Assembly (NCBI RefSeq): GCF_947493565.1
Contig: NZ_CANLRG010000007.1
Coordinates: 1-64,000 of the forward strand
Direction: 5' to 3'
Origin: an uncultured Lutibacter sp.
GTDB taxonomy: Bacteria > Bacteroidota > Bacteroidia > Flavobacteriales > Flavobacteriaceae
DNA length: 64,000 bases
The position numbers and the translations under genes are program-made. How positions within the stretch are numbered: the first letter of the stretch is position 1; the number at the start of each line of letters is the position of its first letter. The notes below the pieces were generated by a model that was given only the letters and a program-made list of their open reading frames with translations, was not told the DNA's origin and searched no databases. Of the stretch, positions 28,534 through 36,984 are shown piece by piece.

Positions 28534-28851
28534 TTAATATTTCATAGTTTCAGTGTCTTTCACTTCTACTGAAGCAATTTGTCGATATAAATTAATTATA
28601 ATTGCTACGGCTAATGCAGTTTCAGCTGCGGCAACTGCAATAATAAATATTGAAAAGAAGACCCCTTGTAATAAATCTGGATATAAGTATTTATTGATAA
28701 CAACAAAGTTTATAACGGATGCATTCAATATTAATTCAATAGACATTAAAATTGAAATCAAGTTTTTTCTAGTAATAAAACCGTATACACCAATAAAAAA
28801 TAAAATAGAGGTAACAGTTAAAATTTCATAAATGCTAATTCCGGCGATCAT
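28534..28851 (-). CDS. nuoK: NADH-quinone oxidoreductase (complex I) subunit K
   Basis: This 105-residue protein has three transmembrane helices with the conserved buried glutamates (SIELILNASVINFV). It has the MrpC/NuoK fold and takes part in proton transfer at the base of the membrane arm. Its ATG overlaps the nuoJ stop by 4 bp, so translational coupling is likely. Confidence 0.95.
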   Translation of the reverse strand: MIAGISIYEILTVTSILFFIGVYGFITRKNLISILMSIELILNASVINFVVINKYLYPDLLQGVFFSIFIIAVAAAETALAVAIIINLYRQIASVEVKDTETMKY

Positions 28852-29372
28852 AATGTTGAATCATTTTTATCGGTTAATTTCTTTCCTTTTGCTATTACAA
28901 TTGCTCCAATCATTGATGCTAACAAAAGCACACTAATTACTTCAAATGGTAAAATAAAGCCACCTGTTTCATAACTTAATAAGCCTAAACCAATATCTTC
29001 AGTAGTGGTAGTAATATTATTTTCAACCACGTTAAATGGGTGAGAATAAATAGTGGTTAAAAATACTCCTAAACCTATTAAACAGGCTAATCCTACTAAA
29101 ATTTGCTTAGATTTTTTAGCAAGTTCTAATTCCATTTCAATATGATGAACTAGCACCACTGAAAATATAATTAGTACAATAATTCCACCAGCATATACGG
29201 TTAATTGAATAGCAGCAAGGAAATTATAATCTATTAAAAAATAGATTCCTGCAATACCACATAAAACAAATAATAAGTAAATCACTGATCGAAGCATTTT
29301 TTTGCTAGTTACAGATGCAATTGCAAAAACAATCATTATTAAAGCTAAGATGTAAAATATATATCTTTCCAT
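28848..29372 (-). CDS. nuoJ: NADH-quinone oxidoreductase (complex I) subunit J
   Basis: This 174-residue protein has five transmembrane helices and the TM3 segment FLAAIQLTVYAGGIIVLIIF, which contains the pi-bulge region typical of NuoJ. A 35-residue extracytoplasmic loop rich in Thr and Asn (NVVENNITTTTEDIG) lies between helices 4 and 5. It is 4 bp after nuoI and overlaps nuoK. Confidence 0.93.
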   Translation of the reverse strand: MERYIFYILALIMIVFAIASVTSKKMLRSVIYLLFVLCGIAGIYFLIDYNFLAAIQLTVYAGGIIVLIIFSVVLVHHIEMELELAKKSKQILVGLACLIGLGVFLTTIYSHPFNVVENNITTTTEDIGLGLLSYETGGFILPFEVISVLLLASMIGAIVIAKGKKLTDKNDSTL

Positions 29373-29376
29373 AAGT

Positions 29377-29853
29377 TTAATCTTCTACACCAGGCATTAA
29401 TTTAGAACCTGGTTTGTTTAAAACTCTTGTCAATTTTGTTCTGTCATAAACAGAATTTTCGAAATTTTGAGCCCATTTTATGGCGTCAGTTGGGCAAGCT
29501 TCAATGCATAAACCACACATAGTACACATTCCTAAATGGTAAATGTGTTTGTCTATCATTTTTTTCTTTTTACCTGTTTCAGGATCAATTTGTCTATCCC
29601 AAATAATTTCAATAGTTCCGTTTGGACAAGCCAATTCACATTTTTGACAACCAGTACAACGATGTTCGTTATTTTCATTATGTGGCATGACTACTTCGCC
29701 ACGAAAACGATCAAACATTTTCAAATTATCTCTGTTGTCTGGATATTGTTGCGTAATGGCTCCTTTGCGTGAGGTTATAAAATACTTTCCGGTAACACTC
29801 ATACCAGTAAGTAGTGTTTTTATTCCTTTATAGATGTCTCCAAAATAACTCAT
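29377..29853 (-). CDS. nuoI: NADH-quinone oxidoreductase (complex I) subunit I, 2[4Fe-4S]
   Basis: I use ATG 29853 (158 residues), 5 bp after the nuoH stop. The longer frame to 29943 would run into nuoH and lacks NuoI homology. Two ferredoxin motifs bind clusters N6a and N6b: CTGCQKCELACP and CTMCGLCIEACP. In a complex lacking NuoEFG, these clusters are the entry path for electrons from an external donor, probably reduced ferredoxin (inference from family knowledge). Confidence 0.95.
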   Translation of the reverse strand: MSYFGDIYKGIKTLLTGMSVTGKYFITSRKGAITQQYPDNRDNLKMFDRFRGEVVMPHNENNEHRCTGCQKCELACPNGTIEIIWDRQIDPETGKKKKMIDKHIYHLGMCTMCGLCIEACPTDAIKWAQNFENSVYDRTKLTRVLNKPGSKLMPGVED

Positions 29854-29858
29854 AATCT

Positions 29859-30923
29859 TTAAAATTGAATTGTTAGGTTTAACCAAACAATTAATGCCAT
29901 TAAAATGATGTTTAGTAAGTTTAACGGTAATAAATATTTCCACTCAAGGGTTAGTAATTGATCAACTCTTAATCTTGGGAAAGTCCATCTAAACCACATC
30001 ATTAAAAAGACCAATAACAAGGTTTTTCCTAAAAACCAAAAAGCACCTAACCAAGGAATAGCATCGGTAATTCCAAAAGGAGATAACCAACCGCCAAAAA
30101 ATATGGTAGTTGCAATGGCTGCAATAATGAACATGTTTATAAACTCGGCTAAAAAGAAGTAAGCGAATTTCATTCCTGAATATTCTGTATGGAAACCAGC
30201 TCCCAATTCACTTTCAGCTTCAACCATATCAAATGGAGCTCTATTAGTTTCAGCAGTTCCTGCAATCATATATATCATAAATGCAATAACAGCAGGGATA
30301 TGACCTTGTACAATTAACCAACCATTTTTTTGAACTTCAATAATTTCGGAAAGTTGTAAAGTGCCAGTAATTAAAACCATGGTTAAAAGTGAAAGTCCTA
30401 CAGAAAGTTCGTAACTTATTGTTTGAACGCCACTTCTCATTGCACCAATTAAAGCAAATTTGTTATTACTTGCCCAACCTCCTAATAAAATTCCGATAAC
30501 ACCAATTGATGAAATGGCAATTAAAAAGAAGATTCCAATATTGATATCAAATGCTTGAAATTCTTTAGTGAAAGGAAAAACAGCCAATGCCATTAATGAT
30601 GAAACTATTACAAAATAGGGTGCTAAATTGTATAAAAATTTATCTGCTTTTACAGTTCCTGTTAACTCTTTTGAAACCAGTTTTAATGCATCTGCCATTG
30701 TTTGTAGCAAACCCCACCAACCAACTCTGTTAGGTCCAATTCTTAATTGAAACCAAGCGGCAACTTTTCTTTCTAATAAAACTAAGTACAAACCAGCAAC
30801 GGCAAAAATGGCTAAATAAATGAATGCAATTGTAACCATTGTACCTATGTTAGCTGCTCCTTCAGACATATATTCTGAAAGAAATTTGTAAATAGTTGTT
30901 GTAATACTTAATGTTATATTCAT
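29859..30923 (-). CDS. nuoH: NADH-quinone oxidoreductase (complex I) subunit H
   Basis: This eight-helix subunit forms part of the quinone chamber. Signatures are RIGPNRVGWWGLLQTMADA and RAPFDMVEAESELGAGFHTE. ATG 30923 (354 residues, 10 bp after the nuoD stop) is preferred over TTG 30944, which would overlap nuoD. The length is normal for the family. Confidence 0.95.
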   Translation of the reverse strand: MNITLSITTTIYKFLSEYMSEGAANIGTMVTIAFIYLAIFAVAGLYLVLLERKVAAWFQLRIGPNRVGWWGLLQTMADALKLVSKELTGTVKADKFLYNLAPYFVIVSSLMALAVFPFTKEFQAFDINIGIFFLIAISSIGVIGILLGGWASNNKFALIGAMRSGVQTISYELSVGLSLLTMVLITGTLQLSEIIEVQKNGWLIVQGHIPAVIAFMIYMIAGTAETNRAPFDMVEAESELGAGFHTEYSGMKFAYFFLAEFINMFIIAAIATTIFFGGWLSPFGITDAIPWLGAFWFLGKTLLLVFLMMWFRWTFPRLRVDQLLTLEWKYLLPLNLLNIILMALIVWLNLTIQF

Positions 30924-30933
30924 AGTATTAAAT

Positions 30934-32055
30934 TTATCTGTCAATATCTGGTACTACAATATCTAATGTTGCCATAGTAGCAACTAAATCTCCAATTTTA
31001 CCACCTACTGTTATATGATTTAACAGTGAAATATTTGAAAACCCAGGAGATCTAAATTTTACACGATAAGGATTTTTGGTTCCAGTGCTAACTACATATA
31101 CCCCTAGTTCTCCTCTGGCAGTTTCTACTTTTTGATAAAATTCACCTTTAGGTAATTTTATAACCGCATTGGTAGCAACTTTATAATCACCTTCTGGAAT
31201 ATTATCAATTAATTGCTCAATTATTGAAAGAGATTCCCACATTTCTTCAACTCTTACTTGATAACGGGCAAATGTATCACCTTCAGTTTTTAAAATTTCT
31301 TTAAACTTTACTTTGTCTAAGGCACTATATGGATGGTGTTTTCTAACATCACAAGAATACCCCGATCCACGTCCAACTGGACCCGAAGCTCCAAATGAAA
31401 TAGCATCTTCTTTGGTTAAAATACCCACTCCTTTTGTTCTTTTTTGAAAAATAACATTTCCAGAAAGCAAGGTGTCATATTCAGGTAATTTTGTCTTAAA
31501 GTGAGCAATAAAATCTTTAACTCTTTTTACAAAATTTGGATGAATATCAAACATTAAACCTCCAGGAATGTTGTAGTTCATGGTTAATCGTGCTCCACAA
31601 GTTTCCTCAAAAATATCGTTAATCATTTCACGATCTCTAAAGCCATAAAAATAAGTGGTAAGCGCACCAACATCCATTCCCATAACTCCCCACCAAAGTG
31701 TGTGTGATGCAATACGTGTTAATTCACCAATAATGGTTCTAATTACTTTTACACGTTCAGGAACTTCTAGCTCTAAAGCTTTTTCAACAGTTAAACAAAC
31801 GGCTTCATTATTTATATGAGAAGATAAATAATCCATTCGATCTGTTAAATGCACAATTTGCTGATAGCTATCACGTTCACACATTTTTTCTATAGATCGA
31901 TGAATATAACCTAAATCTGGTTCTACTTTTTTAATAATTTCACCATCAATGGTTAATAATAAACGCAAAACACCATGGGTAGCAGGGTGTTGAGGTCCCA
32001 TATTAATAAAATATTCTTCAGATTTTAAGTTGCTATTTTTAATAGTTGTATCCAT
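30934..32055 (-). CDS. nuoD: NADH-quinone oxidoreductase (complex I) subunit D
   Basis: This 373-residue 49-kDa-type subunit starts near MGPQHPATHGVLRLLL, the quinone-site His region, and continues with RIASHTLWWGVMGMD and GPVGRGSGYSCDVRKHHPY. It is unfused to NuoC, unlike in E. coli. It forms the quinone-reduction site with NuoB. It is 5 bp after nuoC. Confidence 0.95.
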   Translation of the reverse strand: MDTTIKNSNLKSEEYFINMGPQHPATHGVLRLLLTIDGEIIKKVEPDLGYIHRSIEKMCERDSYQQIVHLTDRMDYLSSHINNEAVCLTVEKALELEVPERVKVIRTIIGELTRIASHTLWWGVMGMDVGALTTYFYGFRDREMINDIFEETCGARLTMNYNIPGGLMFDIHPNFVKRVKDFIAHFKTKLPEYDTLLSGNVIFQKRTKGVGILTKEDAISFGASGPVGRGSGYSCDVRKHHPYSALDKVKFKEILKTEGDTFARYQVRVEEMWESLSIIEQLIDNIPEGDYKVATNAVIKLPKGEFYQKVETARGELGVYVVSTGTKNPYRVKFRSPGFSNISLLNHITVGGKIGDLVATMATLDIVVPDIDR

Positions 32056-32060
32056 AATTA

Positions 32061-32522
32061 CTATTTGATAACCATATTAATTTCATCTACATAATCTTTT
32101 CTAAGTGGATATCCGTCCCAATCTTCAGTTAAAAAAAGTCTTTTTAAATTAGGATGGTTGTTAAACTTAATTCCAAAAAAATCAAAAACTTCACGTTCAT
32201 GAAATTCTGCAGTTTTCCAAATATCACACACTGTATCAAACTCAGGATTATCTCTATCAGTTGTTTTTACTTTTACAACAATAATATGTCTGTGAGTTGT
32301 AGATTCTAAATGATAAACTACGCCTAATTCTTTTCCCCAATCCATACCAGTTAAGCAAAACAAGTAATCGAAATTTGTTTCTTTATTGCTTTTTAATTGG
32401 TTCATTAATTGGTGTAAATTTTCAGGTTTTACTGAAATGGTTAAGAATTCTGAGCCTTCTTCTGTAAATTCCAATTCTGGAATCCAGCTGCTTATTATAT
32501 TTTGTAATGCTTCGTTTTTCAT
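32061..32522 (-). CDS. nuoC: NADH-quinone oxidoreductase (complex I) subunit C
   Basis: This 30-kDa-type subunit carries the signature FHEREVFDFFGIKFNNHPNL and the terminal TEDWDGYPLRKDY. I prefer ATG 32522 (154 residues), 10 bp after the nuoB stop. ATG 32546 and TTG 32558 are in-frame alternatives that overlap nuoB. It is a structural subunit of the peripheral arm. Confidence 0.92.
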   Translation of the reverse strand: MKNEALQNIISSWIPELEFTEEGSEFLTISVKPENLHQLMNQLKSNKETNFDYLFCLTGMDWGKELGVVYHLESTTHRHIIVVKVKTTDRDNPEFDTVCDIWKTAEFHEREVFDFFGIKFNNHPNLKRLFLTEDWDGYPLRKDYVDEINMVIK

Positions 32523-32532
32523 AACTTCAGTT

Positions 32533-33093
32533 TTATAATCCTTCATCAAATCCTTCAATAGGATTTTCTTTATGTTTCATATTTTCAGTTCGGATTTTAT
32601 CTTGAAGCATTAACATACCTTCCAATAAAGCTTCAGGACGAGGAGGACAACCAGGAACGTAAACATCAACAGGTATTACGTGATCGGCTCCTTTTACTAC
32701 CGAATAAGAGTTGTAAAAGAATGGACCTCCAGAAATTGCACAAGCTCCCATGGCTATCACATATTTTGGCTCTGCCATTTGATCGTATAAACGGCGTAAA
32801 ACAGGTGCCATTTTATTTACAATGGTTCCTGCAATTATAATTAAATCTGCTTGTCGCGGGGAAGGTCTAGCAACTTCAAATCCAAATCGAGAATAATCAT
32901 GGCGTGCTGCTCCAGTTTGCATCATTTCAATGGCGCAACAACTTGTGCCAAAGTAAAGCGACCAAAGTGAATTTGATCGCCCCCAATTAATTATTTTATC
33001 TAATGAAGTAACAATTACGTTAGCTCCATTTCCTGCAGGAATTACTTTTCCTGGGAAATCTTCTGGAATTTCTTGTGTTTTTTCTATTCCCAT
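32533..33093 (-). CDS. nuoB: NADH-quinone oxidoreductase (complex I) subunit B, cluster N2
   Basis: This PSST-type subunit holds the four Cys of cluster N2: the vicinal pair in [10 protein letters not shown], one in MGACAISGG and one in [12 protein letters not shown]. The start is ATG 33093 (186 residues), overlapping nuoA by 10 bp; the longer TTG start at 33114 is less likely. It delivers electrons to quinone. Confidence 0.95.
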   Translation of the reverse strand: MGIEKTQEIPEDFPGKVIPAGNGANVIVTSLDKIINWGRSNSLWSLYFGTSCCAIEMMQTGAARHDYSRFGFEVARPSPRQADLIIIAGTIVNKMAPVLRRLYDQMAEPKYVIAMGACAISGGPFFYNSYSVVKGADHVIPVDVYVPGCPPRPEALLEGMLMLQDKIRTENMKHKENPIEGFDEGL

Positions 33094-33434
33094 TTTAATG
33101 CTCCTTTTTTCCAAGCGTATAATAGTCCTAATCCTAAAATTACTAAGAAGATGGTTATTTCAATAAAAGCAACAGCTCCTACATCTTTAAAAACCACTGC
33201 CCATGGAATTAAAAATGCTACCTCTACATCAAATATTAAAAATAAGATGGCAAAAAGGTAATAACCTACTTTAAACTGAACCCAGGTTGGCCCAATTGTA
33301 GTCATACCACTTTCATAAGGTTCTCTTTTTTGAGGGTTATCTGATTTGTGCGAAATTAGATTTGATAAAAAATTTGCTCCCGCAACCAAAACAATCCCAG
33401 CAATTAAAAATACAATAATGGCTTCTGATCCCAT
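33084..33434 (-). CDS. nuoA: NADH-quinone oxidoreductase (complex I) subunit A, first gene of the operon
   Basis: This 116-residue protein has three helices and the signatures [13 protein letters not shown] and [19 protein letters not shown]. It is the promoter-proximal gene of an operon A-B-C-D-H-I-J-K-L-M-N with a small extra gene at the end. nuoE, nuoF and nuoG, which would normally lie between D and H, are absent. A Crp/Fnr-like palindrome and -7 box lie about 85-130 bp upstream. Confidence 0.95.
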   Translation of the reverse strand: MGSEAIIVFLIAGIVLVAGANFLSNLISHKSDNPQKREPYESGMTTIGPTWVQFKVGYYLFAILFLIFDVEVAFLIPWAVVFKDVGAVAFIEITIFLVILGLGLLYAWKKGALKWE

Positions 33435-33494
33435 TTTTTAAACGCTTTTTATTAATCTACAAAAGTAGTAGAATATATAGATTTATTAAGAATT

Positions 33495-33566
33495 TTTTAA
33501 AGTTTTAAGAAATACGAATACAAATGTATATTAATATAAGAAAACGATAGCTGATAAAAATCAGTT
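33495..33566. repeat. Imperfect direct repeat, copy A (holds the nuoA promoter)
   Basis: It shares with copy B at 33850-33920 the order TTTTTTAAA, (A)TAAGAAA, TACA-A-GTA and GATAGCTGAT followed by the second palindrome arm. Copy A keeps an intact CAAATGTA (-7 box on the minus strand); in copy B the matching position reads CAGAGGTA and is 3 nt closer to the palindrome. Confidence 0.55.
33521..33563 (-). promoter_or_regulatory. nuoA promoter with Crp/Fnr-like operator
   Basis: On the minus strand a perfect palindrome TGATAAAAATCA (33552-33563, inside a 14-bp perfect repeat from 33551 to 33564) is followed after 23 nt by TACATTTG (33528-33521), which matches the Bacteroidota -7 element TAnnTTTG. 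No -33 TTG is evident, as expected for an activator-dependent promoter. A second -7-like box, TACTTTTG, lies closer to nuoA at 33467-33460 without an operator. The operator centre would sit near -40, the class II activator position. Confidence 0.65.
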
Positions 33567-33849
33567 ATTCATGTTACATTTATCACTTAAAGTTTATAGG
33601 TTCTAATTGATAAGAATAAAACATCAGTTTTTTAAAGTTTAGAGTTATTTTACTTGCCTATTTAATGCCTTTGATCTTTTAACTAATATTGTATATTAAT
33701 TAGTATTATTCCAATTATAATAAGCTATTGTGAAAAGTTAATTGGTTTAATATTGGTCTTTTTCTATGGAGATATAGAAAAAGTAAGCCCACTTAAATTA
33801 AGTATATTAAATATAATTTGTAATCTAAAATAGAGGATTAAATAGTTAG

Positions 33850-33920
33850 ATTTTTTTAAATTATAAGAAACATAAGTACAGAGGTAAATCAATTAAAAAA
33901 GATAGCTGATTTTTATCAGC
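33850..33920. repeat. Imperfect direct repeat, copy B (now part of the korB terminator)
   Basis: This copy of the nuoA promoter segment has a degenerate -7 box (33879-33886) but an extended palindrome, GATAGCTGAT/ATCAGCTATC, that forms the terminator stem behind korB. It suggests an ancient duplication of the promoter region with one copy reused as a terminator (inference). Confidence 0.5.
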
Positions 33921-33930
33921 TATCTTTTTT
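33895..33930 (-). terminator. korB terminator hairpin
   Basis: A perfect 10-bp stem (33901-33910 with 33915-33924) and a TTTT loop are flanked by six A and six T, so it would work in both directions. It starts 7 bp beyond the korB stop. It separates korAB from the nuo operon, which then needs its own promoter. Confidence 0.9.
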
Positions 33931-33937
33931 ACAATGA

Positions 33938-34951
33938 TTATTTAACTTCATAGGTTTCGCCAGAGAAGAACAAATCATCAGTTTTTTTGAAATTTGAATT
34001 TGCTTTTACTTGTGCAGTTAGGGCATCTTCTCTTTCTTCAAGTGTTACATCATTATAACTTCTTATAATTCCAGTTGCAATAGGATACTCTAATCGAACT
34101 AACATTTGGTGTAATGTTGGATCTTTTTCTTTGGCATTATGTACTAAAATATCGTCTTCGGTAATTCCATTTTCGCCAATGGTAACTACTTCTAATTTAA
34201 GTCCGTTTAATACCAAACCTTTATTACGATCTTTACCAAAAATCATTGGTTTGCCATCTTCAAGAAATATTTGTTTGTCTTCTTTAACTGCTTTATCCGT
34301 TATATTGGTAAAACAACCATCATTAAAGATTACACAATTTTGTAAAACTTCAATTAATGAAGTTCCTTTAAATTTATGTGCTTCAACAAAAATATTAGAC
34401 ATTTCTTTAGGGTTATTTCCACCAATTCTTGCAAAAAAACGAGCTTGAGCTCCTAATGCTAATTCACCTGGAGAAAAAGGTGGTTGTGTATTTCCATAAG
34501 GAGATGATTTTGTTTTCTGCCCAACTAATGAAGTAGGTGAAAACTGACCCTTTGTTAAACCGTAAATTTCATTGTTAAATAGTACAATATTTAAATCAAT
34601 ATTTCTACGTAACACATGAATAAAGTGGTTTCCACCAATAGCCATAGCATCACCATCGCCTGTCATAACCCAAACACTTAAGTTAGGGTTTGCTAATTTA
34701 ACTCCTGAAGCTATTCCGGGCGCTCTACCGTGAATACTGTGCATTCCATAAGTATTCATATAGTATGGAAAACGAGATGAGCATCCAATACCTGAAATAA
34801 ATACAACTTCTTCTTTTTTAACCCCCATTTCTGGAAGTGCTTTTTGCATAGAACGTAAAATAACATAGTCATCGCAACCAGGACACCATCTTACTTCTTG
34901 ATCGCTAGCAAAATCTTTAAATGTATATTTTTTTACAGCTGTTGTTTCCAT
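33938..34951 (-). CDS. korB: 2-oxoacid:ferredoxin oxidoreductase, beta subunit (KorB type)
   Basis: The protein (337 residues) holds the thiamine pyrophosphate site (VMTGDGDAMAIGGNH ... NNEIYGLTKGQ) and the Cys ligands of a [4Fe-4S] cluster (Cys23 and Cys26 in WCPGCDD, Cys57 in GIGCSSR, and a late Cys near CVIFNDGCF). With KorA it catalyses CoA-dependent oxidative decarboxylation of a 2-oxoacid, most likely 2-oxoglutarate, reducing ferredoxin. Substrate assignment rests on overall similarity to KorB/OforB-type pairs and is not certain. It is 2 bp after korA. It is transcribed towards the nuo operon but is separated from it by a terminator. Confidence 0.9.
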   Translation of the reverse strand: METTAVKKYTFKDFASDQEVRWCPGCDDYVILRSMQKALPEMGVKKEEVVFISGIGCSSRFPYYMNTYGMHSIHGRAPGIASGVKLANPNLSVWVMTGDGDAMAIGGNHFIHVLRRNIDLNIVLFNNEIYGLTKGQFSPTSLVGQKTKSSPYGNTQPPFSPGELALGAQARFFARIGGNNPKEMSNIFVEAHKFKGTSLIEVLQNCVIFNDGCFTNITDKAVKEDKQIFLEDGKPMIFGKDRNKGLVLNGLKLEVVTIGENGITEDDILVHNAKEKDPTLHQMLVRLEYPIATGIIRSYNDVTLEEREDALTAQVKANSNFKKTDDLFFSGETYEVK

Positions 34952-34953
34952 AA

Positions 34954-36813
34954 TTATTTTACTAATTGTTTAAATTTTTCAATTAATTCAGTGTTTCCAA
35001 ATGGTAAGCCTTGAACTTTGTTATATTGTAAAAATTCAAACCCATTAAAATTCATTTTTAATACTTTAGAGAATTGTCCATTGTTTAATTCACAAACAAC
35101 AATTTTTTTGAATTTAGTTAAAATTTCTTCCGTATTTTTAGGAAGAGGATTTATGTAATTAAAATGAGCAAAACCAATATTTTTATAACCTTCTTCTTCG
35201 TTTAGTTGTTTTACAGCTGAATGAAGAGAACCGTAAGTTCCTCCCCAGCCAATTACCAATAAATCACCAGTTTCTGCAAATTCAGTTTCTAAGTTTGGAA
35301 TGTAATTTTGAACACGTTTAACTTTTTCTGCTCTAATATTAGTCATATATTCGTGGTTTTCAGGAACATAAGAAACATTGCCTGTAACCTTGTCTTTTTC
35401 TAAACCACCAATTCTATGTTCTAAACCTGGTGTTCCAGGAATGGCCCAATTTCTAGCTAAAGACTCTTCGTTTCTATCGTACGGGTGCCAGTTTTCTGTA
35501 ACGTCTTTTACAATATTATTTTTTATTTCTGGCATTTCACTAACAGATTTCACTTTCCAAGGAGCGGAACCGTTTGCTATATAACCATCTGTAAGTAAAA
35601 TTACAGGAGTCATATGTTCTAAGGCTAATTTTGCAGCTTGGTAAGCGTAATTAAAACAGTTAGCAGGAGTACTTGCAGCAATTACAATTACAGGACTTTC
35701 ACCATTTCTACCGTATAATGCTTGCAATAAATCAGATTGTTCTGTTTTTGTAGGTAAACCAGTAGAAGGACCACCACGTTGAACATTTACAACCACTAAA
35801 GGTAATTCTACCATCATTGCCAAGCCTAAAGCTTCACCTTTTAAAGCTAATCCAGGACCAGAAGTTGTTGTAATTGCTAAATCTCCAGCAAATGAAGCAC
35901 CAATTGCAGAAGCGATGCCAGCTATTTCATCTTCGGCTTGAAAAGCCTTAACACCAAAATGTTTATGCTTTACTAATTCGTGTAAAATATCTGTAGCTGG
36001 TGTAATTGGATAAGAACCTAAAAATAATTCTAACCCAGATTTCTCAGCTGCAGCTAAAAACCCCCAAGCAGTTGCTGTATTACCCATAATAATTCTATAG
36101 GTTCCAGAAGCCATTTTGGCTGGAGTAATGGTGTAAGCATTTGGAATTAATTCTAAAGTTTCAGCAAAATAAAAGCCTGCATTTAAAACTTTAGTATTAG
36201 CTTCAATGATGTTTGGTTTAGATTTAAATTTTTTGTTGAAAAAATCTATGGTATGCTGAGTAGATCTATCATACATCCAATATACCATACCTAAAGCAAA
36301 CATGTTTTTACTTCGGGTAATACTTTTATTATCTAAACCTTCAACGTCTTTTAAAGCTTCTTTGGTTAAGCTAGACATTGCTACCTCAATAACTCTATAG
36401 TTTTCAAGAGAGCCATCTTCTAAAGGATTAGTTTGGTATTGAGCTTTTTCTAAATTTTTTTTGGTAAAAGCATCAGTATCAATAATAATTGTGTGCCCTG
36501 GTTTTACGGCATGTAAATTGGTTTTTAAACCAGCAGGGTTCATTGCTACCAATAAATCAACATTATCTCCCGGGGTGCTTATTTCTACACTACCTATGTG
36601 AACTTGAAACCCAGAAACTCCATATAAACTTCCTTGTGGAGCTCTAATTTCTGAAGGATAGTTTGGGAAGGTTGCTATGTCATTTCCAAACATTGCAGAG
36701 GTGTCAGAAAACTGAGTTCCTGTCAACTGCATTCCATCACCTGAATCACCAACAAATCGGATAACTACTGCCTCCAATATTTCGGGTTGATGCTTTGTTT
36801 TAGCTGTAACCAT
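34954..36813 (-). CDS. korA: 2-oxoacid:ferredoxin oxidoreductase, fused gamma-alpha subunit (KorA type)
   Basis: The N-terminal about 190 residues are the gamma domain (RFVGDSGDGMQLTGTQFSD, VAMNPAGLKTNLHAVKPG). From about residue 220 the alpha domain follows, with LGSYPITPATDILHELV and TTSGPGLALKGEALGLAMM. The 619-residue gamma-alpha fusion is the usual architecture of aerobic-type and Bacteroidota KorA/OforA. It oxidises a 2-oxoacid with KorB and passes low-potential electrons to ferredoxin. It is divergent from the ferredoxin gene across 171 bp, and both promoters share one palindrome. Confidence 0.92.
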   Translation of the reverse strand: MVTAKTKHQPEILEAVVIRFVGDSGDGMQLTGTQFSDTSAMFGNDIATFPNYPSEIRAPQGSLYGVSGFQVHIGSVEISTPGDNVDLLVAMNPAGLKTNLHAVKPGHTIIIDTDAFTKKNLEKAQYQTNPLEDGSLENYRVIEVAMSSLTKEALKDVEGLDNKSITRSKNMFALGMVYWMYDRSTQHTIDFFNKKFKSKPNIIEANTKVLNAGFYFAETLELIPNAYTITPAKMASGTYRIIMGNTATAWGFLAAAEKSGLELFLGSYPITPATDILHELVKHKHFGVKAFQAEDEIAGIASAIGASFAGDLAITTTSGPGLALKGEALGLAMMVELPLVVVNVQRGGPSTGLPTKTEQSDLLQALYGRNGESPVIVIAASTPANCFNYAYQAAKLALEHMTPVILLTDGYIANGSAPWKVKSVSEMPEIKNNIVKDVTENWHPYDRNEESLARNWAIPGTPGLEHRIGGLEKDKVTGNVSYVPENHEYMTNIRAEKVKRVQNYIPNLETEFAETGDLLVIGWGGTYGSLHSAVKQLNEEEGYKNIGFAHFNYINPLPKNTEEILTKFKKIVVCELNNGQFSKVLKMNFNGFEFLQYNKVQGLPFGNTELIEKFKQLVK

Positions 36814-36880
36814 AATTTATGCTAATTAAAAAATTTTATTTAAATTTATTGAATTAAATTTTATGTTTAAATTTAAGAGT

Positions 36881-36923
36881 CAAATATATAGTTACTTTTT
36901 ATAACAGTAAATGACTTTTGTCA
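36881..36923 (-). promoter_or_regulatory. korA promoter with Crp/Fnr-like operator
   Basis: On the minus strand the palindrome TGACAAAAGTCA (36923-36912) is followed after 23 nt by TATATTTG (36888-36881), a match to TAnnTTTG. The palindrome is the same one that precedes the divergent ferredoxin promoter. There is no clear -33 TTG on this side. Confidence 0.65.
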
Positions 36924-36953
36924 CATTGACTTGCATAAAAATGTATAATTTTG
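36912..36953 (+). promoter_or_regulatory. Ferredoxin gene promoter with shared Crp/Fnr-like operator
   Basis: The palindrome TGACTTTTGTCA (36912-36923) is followed after 22 nt by TAATTTTG (36946-36953), with a -33 TTG at 36926-36928 (17-nt spacing to the -7 box). This is a good Bacteroidota promoter. The operator centre lies about 40 nt before the expected start site. Confidence 0.7.
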
Positions 36954-36984
36954 TAGAATAAATAAATATTAAAAATTAGTAAAC

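Larger units (their letters stand above)
33435..33937. other. 503-bp korB-nuoA intergenic region with promoter, terminator and an internal duplication
   Basis: No gene is seen. The nuoA side holds the nuoA promoter (33521-33563). The korB side ends with a strong hairpin terminator (33895-33930). The segments about 33495-33566 and 33850-33920 are imperfect direct copies of each other, so the terminator hairpin and the nuoA operator appear to be related. The middle, about 33570-33850, is AT-rich with no feature I can support. Confidence 0.7.

Noticed and set aside
29854-29943. Longer N-terminus for NuoI
   Set aside because: It would overlap nuoH by 85 bp and encode residues without NuoI homology; ATG 29853 fits operon spacing.
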